A stretch of DNA of 10,230 nucleotides from an uncultured Spirochaetia bacterium (lineage in GTDB: Bacteria; Spirochaetota; UBA6919), in NCBI GenBank assembly GCA_913053665.1, contig CAJXGR010000087.1, positions 1-10,230 on the forward strand, written 5' to 3'. The notes below the pieces were generated by a model that saw only the letters and a program-made list of their open reading frames with translations, had not been told where the DNA came from and ran no database searches. Positions 1-5,618 of this stretch are shown one piece after another. How positions within the stretch are numbered: the first letter of the stretch is position 1; each line of letters opens with the position of its first letter. The position numbers and the translations under genes are program-made.

Positions 1-88
1 TATCGTTACAAACGTCCACTTTCATCACAGTTTTATGAAAATCGATGCCCAAAACAGTGGAGGCAGTGATCACTAAATGGTGCGTCAC
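1..88 (-). CDS. Partial 5' end of an unidentified protein (possibly IS110-like N-terminus)
   Basis: An open frame enters from the left edge on the minus strand and gives 29 residues. The GTG at 88-86 is chosen because a strong Shine-Dalgarno sequence, GAAGGA (100-95), lies 6 nt upstream. An in-frame ATG at 109-107 inside the palindrome arm is possible but has no ribosome site, and an in-frame TGA lies further upstream in the palindrome. The translation contains a hydrophobic strand followed by V-L-G-I-D-F-H-K. This resembles the first catalytic-Asp strand (GIDxHK) of IS110-type DEDD transposases. A trypsin-fold reading (L-V-I-T-A-S-T-V-L, with no catalytic His) is a weaker alternative. With so few residues the identity is open. 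The coding frame itself is plausible but not certain. Confidence 0.4.
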   Translation of the reverse strand, partial: MTHHLVITASTVLGIDFHKTVMKVDVCND

Positions 89-105
89 TAGTGTTCCTTC
101 AAGTC

Positions 106-156
106 TCATTTGATGTGTAGGGGCGACCCGCCGGGTCGCCCCTACACATCAAATGA
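106..156. repeat. Perfect palindrome, 25-bp arms (GTGTAGGGGCG family, copy 1)
   Basis: Positions 106-130 are the exact reverse complement of 132-156 around a single centre base at 131. The arm has three parts: an outer 9 bp (TCATTTGAT), an 11-bp core GTGTAGGGGCG (115-125) and an inner ACCCG. The same core recurs in the palindrome at 5555-5593, but the outer and inner parts differ there. It lies about 40 nt after the stop of the minus-strand antiporter gene, without a T-run, so it is not a standard intrinsic terminator. Transcribed, it would form a very stable hairpin. It is most likely a small dispersed palindromic (MITE/REP-like) element. Confidence 0.9.
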
Positions 157-194
157 ATCCATCAAATCAGCATTGATGAAACAATAGTTTTTTT

Positions 195-1232
195 TTATCT
201 TAGGAGGTAAAGGAGATAAATGCTTGCTATATAGAGAATACCGATGGTTAGTGTGTCAAAGCCCAGAGGGCCGTGCTTTTCCTTGCGGCGGAGCATCAGG
301 CTGGATAGGACAATAGCAATAAATATGATTCCAATCAATCCACTGATAAAGTGATTTGGGCTAATGATGGAGAAAGCATTCCCTTTAAGAGGCACTTCCC
401 GAAAATAGGATCCCAGACGGTAGAACCCATCAGAAAAAGAAAGAATGGCTAAGTTGAAAAGATTGCTCCCAAAGAGATTACCAAGTGCCATGTCGCGACT
501 TCCCATCTTGAGAGCAGATATGGATACAACGATCTCCGGAAGGCTTGTGGTGAAGGCCATAAAAAGAGTTCCCACAAAGGTCCCGCCCAGTGCTTTCCCC
601 CCTATCTTATACTGGCTCATAATATCCGAACTATAGGAAAGTAATATAGCTGCTCCGAAAACAAATACAGAAGATATAATAAAACCAGTCACTGCCTGTT
701 TCTTGGTCATAGAAGAAGAGGTCTTCTCATGGTCTGCTGAATCATCTGACAGATTGGCTTTTTCATACTTATAAATAATGATCATCCCTCCAACGTAGAA
801 TAGGAGGAGAACAAGAGAAAAGTACCAGTGATCATATCCTTGAAGATCTGGGTGAAGGCCAATAAATATCATTAATAAAGTGACACAAGTGATTAGAATA
901 ACAATACCACCGGTCATTACATTCTTTTGGCTGGCCCCAAAAAGGATGGGAGATTTCTTGACAAAAAAGTCCAGAATCACCAGGATGAAGATATTGGTCA
1001 TGTTACTACCGAAGACATTGCCGAAAGAAAGGTCCACATTGCCTATGAACGAAGCCGAGGAGGATGAAAAAAGCTCTGGGAGAGATGTGGCCGCCGAAAG
1101 AAGAACTAATCCCACTAAACTATGACCTAGGCCAGTGGATTCAGCAATTCCATTGCCGTACTTGGCTAGCTGGATAGCCGCAATAACTGTTGTCACTGAA
1201 GCAATTATAAAGAGAATGATGGCTAAAGACAT
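195..1232 (-). CDS. CaCA-family sodium/calcium (cation) antiporter
   Basis: This is an integral membrane cation/Ca2+ antiporter of the CaCA superfamily (Na_Ca_ex domain, as in YrbG and archaeal NCX). It exchanges Ca2+ or a similar cation against Na+ or H+ across the cytoplasmic membrane. The two inverted alpha repeats are clear: SAATSLPE (about 46-53) with GNVFGSNMTNI (71-81), and GTLFMAFTTSLPE (221-233) with GNLFGSNLFNL (251-261). Both Glu residues of the SLPE motifs (E53, E233) that line the ion site are kept. About ten hydrophobic segments are visible, with a charged loop near residues 156-180 separating the halves. The 345-aa length is normal. The ATG at 1232 gives a proper first transmembrane helix but has no good ribosome site. 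It is divergent from the receiver gene and appears monocistronic. Ion specificity cannot be read from the sequence. Confidence 0.92.
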   Translation of the reverse strand: MSLAIILFIIASVTTVIAAIQLAKYGNGIAESTGLGHSLVGLVLLSAATSLPELFSSSSASFIGNVDLSFGNVFGSNMTNIFILVILDFFVKKSPILFGASQKNVMTGGIVILITCVTLLMIFIGLHPDLQGYDHWYFSLVLLLFYVGGMIIIYKYEKANLSDDSADHEKTSSSMTKKQAVTGFIISSVFVFGAAILLSYSSDIMSQYKIGGKALGGTFVGTLFMAFTTSLPEIVVSISALKMGSRDMALGNLFGSNLFNLAILSFSDGFYRLGSYFREVPLKGNAFSIISPNHFISGLIGIIFIAIVLSSLMLRRKEKHGPLGFDTLTIGILYIASIYLLYLLR

Positions 1233-1283
1233 AAATATCTGTACTTTATTAGAAAAAGATGATAGGATTGGTGTATTAAAAGG

Positions 1284-1289
1284 ATTATA
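1284..1289 (-). promoter_or_regulatory. Possible -10 box of the antiporter gene
   Basis: The minus strand reads TATAAT here, a perfect -10 hexamer about 52 nt upstream of the antiporter start codon. No convincing -35 box lies 16-18 nt further upstream (GGGTTT at best) and there is no extended TG, so it rests on the -10 and the position alone. Confidence 0.35.
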
Positions 1290-1561
1290 GGGTATGACTA
1301 AGCCATAAACCCTTTGTGTAGCGTATCCTTATAAAGAGACGATCCTTAAAAGGTCACTCCAACCCCCTCTGCAAGAATAACCGTTTGCACCTGCAGAGAG
1401 TTAGAGCGATTTTTAAGGTCCTTTGATTTATGATCTTTCGATCTATTTTATTTTCGTAATTTAATCCTGTAAATTTAAGTTCTATACAGAAAATAAATAT
1501 ATTTTGTCCAAATGTATAGTCTTATAGATCACTATTTTTTCCAAGTTATTACAATTCTCAA

Positions 1562-1590
1562 TTGACCTAATAAAAATTAGTTACTATTTT
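1562..1590 (+). promoter_or_regulatory. Sigma70-type promoter of the REC-PilZ unit, with operator-like repeat in the spacer
   Basis: The -35 TTGACC (1562-1567) and -10 TATTTT (1585-1590) are separated by exactly 17 nt. Transcription would start near 1597, about 28 nt before the chosen ATG at 1625. The spacer begins inside a small inverted repeat CTAAT-AAAA-ATTAG (1567-1580), a typical place for a repressor site, although only 5-bp arms support that. The promoter also rules out a TTG start at 1592, which would precede the transcript. Confidence 0.65.
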
Positions 1591-1624
1591 TTTGAGTAGC
1601 ATACAATCAAAAGGAACAAACCAA

Positions 1625-2254
1625 ATGGCTCAAAAGGTCCTTATTGTTGAAGAAACGCCTATCATACTCACTTTACTCACCAATTTGCTCCAACAAAACG
1701 GCTATGATGTGCAGGGGGCTTCTGATCCCAGAGAAGGGCTGAAAATGGCTAAAGTGATGTCCTTTGACCTGATTTTTTACGACATTAAAATACCTGGTGG
1801 TGACTCGATTAAGCTGATTCCTTTACTCAAAGGGGAAGAACGTCTTAAAAACATTCCCATTATAGTTCTCTCAGGGGCCAGCCTTGAGACCCTCAGAATC
1901 GATAAGGACTTGGTGGAAGCTTATTTAGCAAAACCTGTCCAACCTGGTATATTGATGCAGAAAGTGAAAAGCATTTTACCCTCTTCTCACACATCACCCA
2001 TCGAAGTAGATAAATCCAAGTTTGATGATTTTGAAAAACGGGCTGAGAAGAGAAAAAGTAGTGACGTTAAGGTTGTAGAAGGATTCCCTGTTGAGGCCAC
2101 AAGTGTGGATAGTTTGAAGGGAGGAATGACCGTTGGAGACGAAGTATTTGATAATAACCATGTTTCCATCATAATGGCTGGAACCTCTCTGACGGATAAA
2201 TTGATTGATAAGCTAAAATCTCTTGAAATTAAAGAAATATACATTAGGAACTAA
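1625..2254 (+). CDS. Receiver-domain protein with C-terminal HD-GYP-associated 'GM' module
   Basis: This looks like a cytoplasmic response regulator with no DNA-binding domain. Residues 1-120 form a REC domain. The acidic pair is E9-E10 instead of the usual Asp-containing pair; the phospho-acceptor is D53 (F-Y-D-I-K-I-P), the switch residue S83 and the conserved lysine K103 (A-K-P). A charged linker (121-150) follows. Residues about 152-209 read like the small module that precedes HD-GYP phosphodiesterase domains: V-x-S-L-K-G-G-M-T, a D-E-V-F strand, A-G-T-S-L-T, then a helix and I-K-E-I-Y-I. No HD or GYP motif is present. The ATG at 1625 has AAGGA (1611-1615) 9 nt upstream. Only 2 nt separate it from the PilZ gene, so the two are almost surely co-transcribed. 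No sensor kinase lies in the window. Output partner and function are inferred only. Confidence 0.85.
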   Translation: MAQKVLIVEETPIILTLLTNLLQQNGYDVQGASDPREGLKMAKVMSFDLIFYDIKIPGGDSIKLIPLLKGEERLKNIPIIVLSGASLETLRIDKDLVEAYLAKPVQPGILMQKVKSILPSSHTSPIEVDKSKFDDFEKRAEKRKSSDVKVVEGFPVEATSVDSLKGGMTVGDEVFDNNHVSIIMAGTSLTDKLIDKLKSLEIKEIYIRN

Positions 2255-2256
2255 TC

Positions 2257-2970
2257 ATGTACGTGATTATGATAGACATACCCGAAAAATTGAAAGACAT
2301 GCTGACCCTTAAGTTTTTGTCACTAGGATTGGAATTGTACGTGGGTGATACGAATAAAAATGTTGAAGAAATCATGGGAAAAAAAGGGGCCGGTTTCTTG
2401 TTTCTCCATGTGAATCAGCTGAGTAGCTCATGGTTACAGTTTTTAGCCCGGATCAGACAGTACAAACGAGTCGAGGATTATAAATTGCTCATCCTTTCCG
2501 ATAAAAGTGATCGCGAGTTTATCCAGACCCTTTTACTCCTGAATGTGACAGCCCTAATCCCAGGGAATCTCGATAAAAACGAGATCTATAAACGAGTGTA
2601 TAAAATTGTGACATCAGGCGATGTTCAACACGAGCAACGGGAGTTTCAACGGGTGGCTCCCAGAGAGACCGACGAAATCACCATGAACTTGTCCGTTCCC
2701 AATTCCAGTCAAATTGTTACGGGGAAGGTGATTAACCTGAGTATTGGAGGAGTAGCCATGCAGCTTTCCAATGCTGATGATAGCCGTGTATTAAAGGTAG
2801 GTCAAATGGTAGAGAGTGCTCAAATGCGGCTGAACGGCAAGATTGGTGTGACAGCTCTCAAGATTGTGGCTGTGAAAGAGATTGCCATTGGTGTACGGTT
2901 TACTCACGCTACAGATCACTTTTCCAATCTTCTGGGGCGTTATCTTTTGGACCGTCTCTCTAAAGGTTAA
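2257..2970 (+). CDS. Degenerate receiver-like domain fused to a PilZ domain
   Basis: This is a predicted c-di-GMP-binding effector. The C-terminal half (about 127-235) is a PilZ domain, with the RxxxR switch at R128-E-F-Q-R132 and the N-L-S-I-G-G motif at 160-165, which together bind c-di-GMP in this family. The N-terminal part (1-120) has the alternating strand-helix pattern of a receiver domain. However, the strand where the phospho-acceptor Asp should sit reads F-L-F-L-H-V, and the acidic pair and lysine are not evident, so it is probably a non-phosphorylated pseudo-receiver. The ATG follows the previous stop by 2 nt, with AGGA overlapping the end of the upstream gene. The next gene starts 32 nt downstream on the same strand. 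There is no signal peptide or membrane segment. The binding partner is unknown; a link to motility, envelope or secretion is only family-based expectation. Confidence 0.88.
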   Translation: MYVIMIDIPEKLKDMLTLKFLSLGLELYVGDTNKNVEEIMGKKGAGFLFLHVNQLSSSWLQFLARIRQYKRVEDYKLLILSDKSDREFIQTLLLLNVTALIPGNLDKNEIYKRVYKIVTSGDVQHEQREFQRVAPRETDEITMNLSVPNSSQIVTGKVINLSIGGVAMQLSNADDSRVLKVGQMVESAQMRLNGKIGVTALKIVAVKEIAIGVRFTHATDHFSNLLGRYLLDRLSKG

Positions 2971-3002
2971 GGAATCATTATCAAATAAATGTCGGAGGGG
3001 AT

Positions 3003-4040
3003 ATGAGTATTGTATTGGCCACCTTGGGAATCAGTTTGTTTTTATCTTATCAAACCCATCTGGTCACATCTCAACAAGACGTTCAACAGCGAAAACCTCA
3101 TCCACTAAGACTCAAGTTCACTAAAAACGCTGAAAGAAAGTATCATATCACGACCCACGTATCCATTCAGTCCATCAGCATCAAGAACTTATCCGACTCC
3201 CTTCGACAAAGCTTATTGAAGTATTCAGACCATCAAGATATACGCTCTGCCTACCTTAAGCTAAGTCATACTATAAGAAAAACTGTTGTGAAGGTTAAAC
3301 CAGGTGGTTCAGGAGAGATCGAATCTTCAGGGGATCCTTTAACTATTGAGTCCATCGAGATCAATAATAAACCCTTCCAATCTATCCAATTACCTCACAG
3401 GGTCCCTAAAGATCCTGGTCAATCACCTATCACCTTTGAACTCTCTAGTCAAAGACGGCTCACTCAACTTGACAAGAGAAAGGATATACAAAAATTGTTG
3501 GGAGTTGAGAGGGGTTTGTACCATGAGTTGGTGGAGATGATCAACAATTTACAGGCGTTTCCGGATCACGATCTCTCTCCTGGAGAGTCCTGGACTTATC
3601 GGACTAGTAAATCAATCCCACTGAACCAGCTTTCACCCTCCATGCCATTGAATTCCGGCACTCTGACCATGAAGATCAAAATGGAACACACTTTAAAAAA
3701 GACGGATGAAGAGAAGTATTACTTGAGTCACAGGTATTCAGGAGATTTGAGTTTAACGTTAAGAGTCCAGGGTGTGGCGGGAGACTTCCAATTAACCGTT
3801 GAAGGAACGGGTGAAAGTGTTTTAAACCATCGCGAAGGCTTGAGTTATTCCAGTCGATTTGTGAGTGACTTTGATTTTAGAGGGACGATTGAGTTGGATG
3901 GCCCTTTGGCTGATCGATACGGGCAACCGGAATTCAGGATGAAGGGCAAAATCACTCATCAGTCTGTGCCCACCGCCTTGTATTCATTTCATTATAAAAT
4001 CCCGTATCCCTCCGTTTTTTCCTTCTTGAAATCTCACTAA
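3003..4040 (+). CDS. Predicted exported protein of unknown function
   Basis: I do not recognise the family with confidence. Residues 3-22 are a hydrophobic stretch (I-V-L-A-T-L-G-I-S-L-F-L-S) that could be a short signal peptide or anchor, although the usual N-terminal positive charges are missing. The rest (30-345) is soluble and rich in predicted beta-strands with many alternating polar/hydrophobic residues. A F-P-D-H-D-L-S-P-G-E-S-W segment (about 187-198) resembles the 'product + G-x-S-W' turn of DUF6263-like envelope proteins. There are no cysteines and no lipobox. Start choice is firm: GGAGG (2994-2998) lies just upstream of ATG 3003, with no better in-frame start. It is the third gene after the receiver and PilZ genes, so it may be the envelope-side component of that unit. 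No clear terminator follows it. Confidence 0.75.
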   Translation: MSIVLATLGISLFLSYQTHLVTSQQDVQQRKPHPLRLKFTKNAERKYHITTHVSIQSISIKNLSDSLRQSLLKYSDHQDIRSAYLKLSHTIRKTVVKVKPGGSGEIESSGDPLTIESIEINNKPFQSIQLPHRVPKDPGQSPITFELSSQRRLTQLDKRKDIQKLLGVERGLYHELVEMINNLQAFPDHDLSPGESWTYRTSKSIPLNQLSPSMPLNSGTLTMKIKMEHTLKKTDEEKYYLSHRYSGDLSLTLRVQGVAGDFQLTVEGTGESVLNHREGLSYSSRFVSDFDFRGTIELDGPLADRYGQPEFRMKGKITHQSVPTALYSFHYKIPYPSVFSFLKSH

Positions 4041-4121
4041 CTAAGGGAATACAAGAATATTAAAAGGGATTTGAACTAGATAAATTACACCAATGTTTCT
4101 GTTGCCATTTCATATTTTGCC

Positions 4122-4337
4122 TCATAGAGCCGAAACTTTCTTACGAGACACAGGCTTTGGTATAAGACGATTTAACTCTTTTGCTGTCTCAATCCAGAAA
4201 GCAATGGCCTCCTTCACACTGGAGAGAGCTTTCTCGTGAGTGTCACCGTGTGCCATGCATCCTGGTAAATCAGGAACTTCGCCTACATAGACCTTGTCTT
4301 CTTCACTCCACCAGAGAATTATTTCATATTTATACAT
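4122..4337 (-). CDS. hicB: HicB-family antitoxin (short form)
   Basis: This is the antitoxin of a type II toxin-antitoxin pair. It is expected to bind and block the HicA mRNA interferase in the cytoplasm. The 71-residue protein shows the UPF0150/HicB partial RNase-H fold: an N-terminal strand Y-K-Y-E-I-I-L-W, then V-Y-V-G-E-V-P-D-L-P-G-C (16-27), then G-D-T-H-E-K-A-L and the helix V-K-E-A-I-A-F-W. It ends right after this domain, so the ribbon-helix-helix or HTH DNA-binding part found in long HicB proteins is absent. Its ATG (4337-4335) overlaps the hicA stop codon by one base (TAATG), and AGGGA just upstream can serve as ribosome site. It is the distal gene of the hicA-hicB pair and lies convergent with the exported-protein gene. 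Confidence 0.9.
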   Translation of the reverse strand: MYKYEIILWWSEEDKVYVGEVPDLPGCMAHGDTHEKALSSVKEAIAFWIETAKELNRLIPKPVSRKKVSAL

Positions 4338-4588
4338 TACTTCCCTTCTATATTGTACTTTAGAATAATGTTACGAATTTGACGTACCTGATACTCTTTA
4401 GCTTTATTTGTATCCTTCTGTAAATTAATGAGTTCCGTGACTCCTTCTTTTGTAAAGATATGGTGGCCCCCTTTGGTTCGCTTATCAAATCCCAGTTTAT
4501 TAAGAAGATTGCAAAGATCATTAAAGTTAATATTGCTATCAGAATCACCACTCAGCAATTTTTCCAAAAGTTTATAATATTTAGCCAT
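4337..4588 (-). CDS. hicA: HicA-family mRNA interferase toxin
   Basis: This is the toxin of the pair, a small double-stranded-RNA-binding-fold ribonuclease that cleaves mRNA. The 83-residue product has the family pattern: an N-terminal helix, then L-C-N-L-L-N-K-L-G-F, then K-G-G-H-H-I-F (39-45), where the first His (H42) matches the catalytic residue. The family's usual G-S-H-H is G-G-H-H here. The C-terminal helix V-R-Q-I-R-N-I-I is also typical. I start it at ATG 4588, although the frame stays open to an ATG at 4654, because a near-consensus promoter lies at 4641-4613, downstream of that earlier codon. No strong ribosome site precedes 4588, and the leader would be about 18 nt. Toxin precedes antitoxin, the standard hicAB order. 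Confidence 0.88.
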   Translation of the reverse strand: MAKYYKLLEKLLSGDSDSNINFNDLCNLLNKLGFDKRTKGGHHIFTKEGVTELINLQKDTNKAKEYQVRQIRNIILKYNIEGK

Positions 4589-4612
4589 AATATTTCGTCG
4601 ATCGATAAGAAA

Positions 4613-4641
4613 ATTATAATACAGGACTGAGACAAAGTCAA
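4613..4641 (-). promoter_or_regulatory. Near-consensus sigma70 promoter of hicAB
   Basis: On the minus strand, -35 TTGACT (4641-4636), a 17-nt spacer and a perfect -10 TATAAT (4618-4613) give the best promoter in the window. Transcription would start near 4606. A self-complementary TCGATCGA (4605-4598) lies at the start site and could be an operator. The promoter sits just after the prenyltransferase stop codon (4660), so the pair can be expressed independently of upstream genes. Confidence 0.8.
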
Positions 4642-4659
4642 GGAATGATGTCATTTTGG

Positions 4660-5523
4660 TTATAATGGCTGTTTGGGCAAAAACCGGTCAAGTAGAACAA
4701 TTCCCAGGTAGAGTATGGAGATCAAGCTGTTCAGGGTAAAAAATGCCGGGGTCACACGGGAATAGTCATTGTGTTTGACCCATATATGCTGAATGGTTAA
4801 GAGAATAGAGACTCCTAGAACCCCAATATAGTATATGAAACCCAAGTGTTCTAAATATCCTAACGTCAGAAGCGATAGGATCATCAGCCCATAAGCGATA
4901 CGGGATAGAATAAGAGCGTTCTTGGGGCCTAACCTTGATGGCAGCGAATGAAGATTGGCTTGACGGTCGAAGTCTATGTCCAGTAGGGAATATATAATGT
5001 CAAAGCCGAAAATCCAGAATGTGATAGCGGCAAAGAGAAGTCCGCTAAGTATCGATACACTACCATTCAGGGCTACATCAACAGCTATGGGGGCTAAGCC
5101 TATCACAAAGCCTAAATAGAGATGGCTTAAGGAGGAGAATCTCTTCCAGTAGGAATAAGCAAATAAGAGGATGAGTAAAAAGAAGGATAGGACAAAGCAT
5201 AGGAAGTTAATGGCGTAGGACACTCCGATAAATCCGAGGGATGAGACTAGCAGAAATAGAATAACCGTCTTCTGACTGAGTCTCCCCGTCACCAATTCCC
5301 GCGTCCTGGTCCTGGGATTCTCTTTGTCATACTTGTAATCTATCAGACGATTGAAGGTCATTGCCGCGCTCCGTGCGAAAACAAGGGCCAATCCCATGAA
5401 GAGAATCTTGTCCCACCCTGGCATTTCTTGTAGGTTCATGATGAAAGACGTAATGGCAAAGGGAAAGGCAAATATCGTGTGGGAGAACTTGATCATTCTA
5501 AGTAGATCACTCACTTTCTTCAT
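4660..5523 (-). CDS. mqnP: UbiA-family polyprenyltransferase, MqnP-like (menaquinone, futalosine route)
   Basis: This is an integral membrane prenyltransferase that attaches a polyprenyl chain to an aromatic acid during quinone synthesis. Motif 1 is N58-R-x-x-D62-x-x-x-D66 followed by E-N-P-R-T-R-T-R. Motif 2 is D175-I-I-Y-S-x-x-D182-x-D-x-D186 followed by L-H-S-L-P-S-R-L-G. These Asp clusters bind Mg2+ and the diphosphate. The Y-S-x-x-D-x-D-F-D-R...H-S-L-P form matches the bacterial 'UbiA-other'/MqnP branch, which acts on a dehypoxanthine-futalosine-derived naphthoate, better than it matches proteobacterial UbiA. Eight or so transmembrane segments and 287 residues fit the family. ATG 5523 has GAAGG a few nt upstream. 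No other menaquinone genes are present, so the route assignment is by similarity. The small palindrome at 5555-5593 precedes it. Confidence 0.88.
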   Translation of the reverse strand: MKKVSDLLRMIKFSHTIFAFPFAITSFIMNLQEMPGWDKILFMGLALVFARSAAMTFNRLIDYKYDKENPRTRTRELVTGRLSQKTVILFLLVSSLGFIGVSYAINFLCFVLSFFLLILLFAYSYWKRFSSLSHLYLGFVIGLAPIAVDVALNGSVSILSGLLFAAITFWIFGFDIIYSLLDIDFDRQANLHSLPSRLGPKNALILSRIAYGLMILSLLTLGYLEHLGFIYYIGVLGVSILLTIQHIWVKHNDYSRVTPAFFTLNSLISILYLGIVLLDRFLPKQPL

Positions 5524-5554
5524 AGACCTTCTAGCTCATGGGTTTAAGAATCAT

Positions 5555-5593
5555 CAGAGTGTAGGGGCGGGGTCCCCCCGCCCCTACACTCTG
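5555..5593. repeat. Perfect palindrome, 18-bp arms (GTGTAGGGGCG family, copy 2)
   Basis: Positions 5555-5572 are the exact reverse complement of 5576-5593, with a TCC centre. The core GTGTAGGGGCG (5559-5569) is identical to that of copy 1 at 115-125, while the outer CAGA and inner GGG differ. It sits in the 95-nt gap between two minus-strand genes, after the stop at 5619 and before the start at 5523. No T-run follows on either strand, so it could slow transcription or stabilise mRNA ends but is not a classic terminator. Confidence 0.9.
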
Positions 5594-5618
5594 GTGGGTT
5601 AAATTAGCTTTATTACAC

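Larger units (their letters stand above)
1233..1591. other. 359-nt divergent intergenic region
   Basis: This lies between the antiporter (minus) and the receiver gene (plus). It holds a promoter for each direction, listed separately. It also has an inverted repeat CTCTGCA/TGCAGAG (1367-1373 and 1392-1398, 18-nt loop) that overlaps an alternative TGCAA/TTGCA stem (1370-1374, 1385-1389). The part from about 1420 to 1590 is very AT-rich. I see no coding frame with codon bias or a ribosome site, and no tRNA. Confidence 0.7.

Noticed and set aside
106..156. Intrinsic terminator or CRISPR-like repeat reading of the palindromes
   Set aside because: No T-run follows either hairpin on either strand, and there are only two far-apart copies without spacers.
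1367..1398. CTCTGCA/TGCAGAG inverted repeat as an RNA gene or riboswitch
   Set aside because: Short 7-bp stem with an 18-nt loop and a competing stem, with no recognisable conserved riboswitch or tRNA features.
1592..1624. TTG start giving an 11-residue N-terminal extension of the receiver protein
   Set aside because: It falls upstream of the inferred transcription start and has no ribosome site, while ATG 1625 has AAGGA at good spacing and gives a normal receiver N-terminus.
4360..4551. 63-codon hydrophobic frame inside hicA on the same strand
   Set aside because: It lies fully within hicA in another frame. The hydrophobic look follows from AT-rich codons and there is no ribosome site.
4589..4654. 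22-residue N-terminal extension of HicA
   Set aside because: It spans the promoter region, has no ribosome site, and HicA proteins normally start near the helix beginning at the chosen Met.
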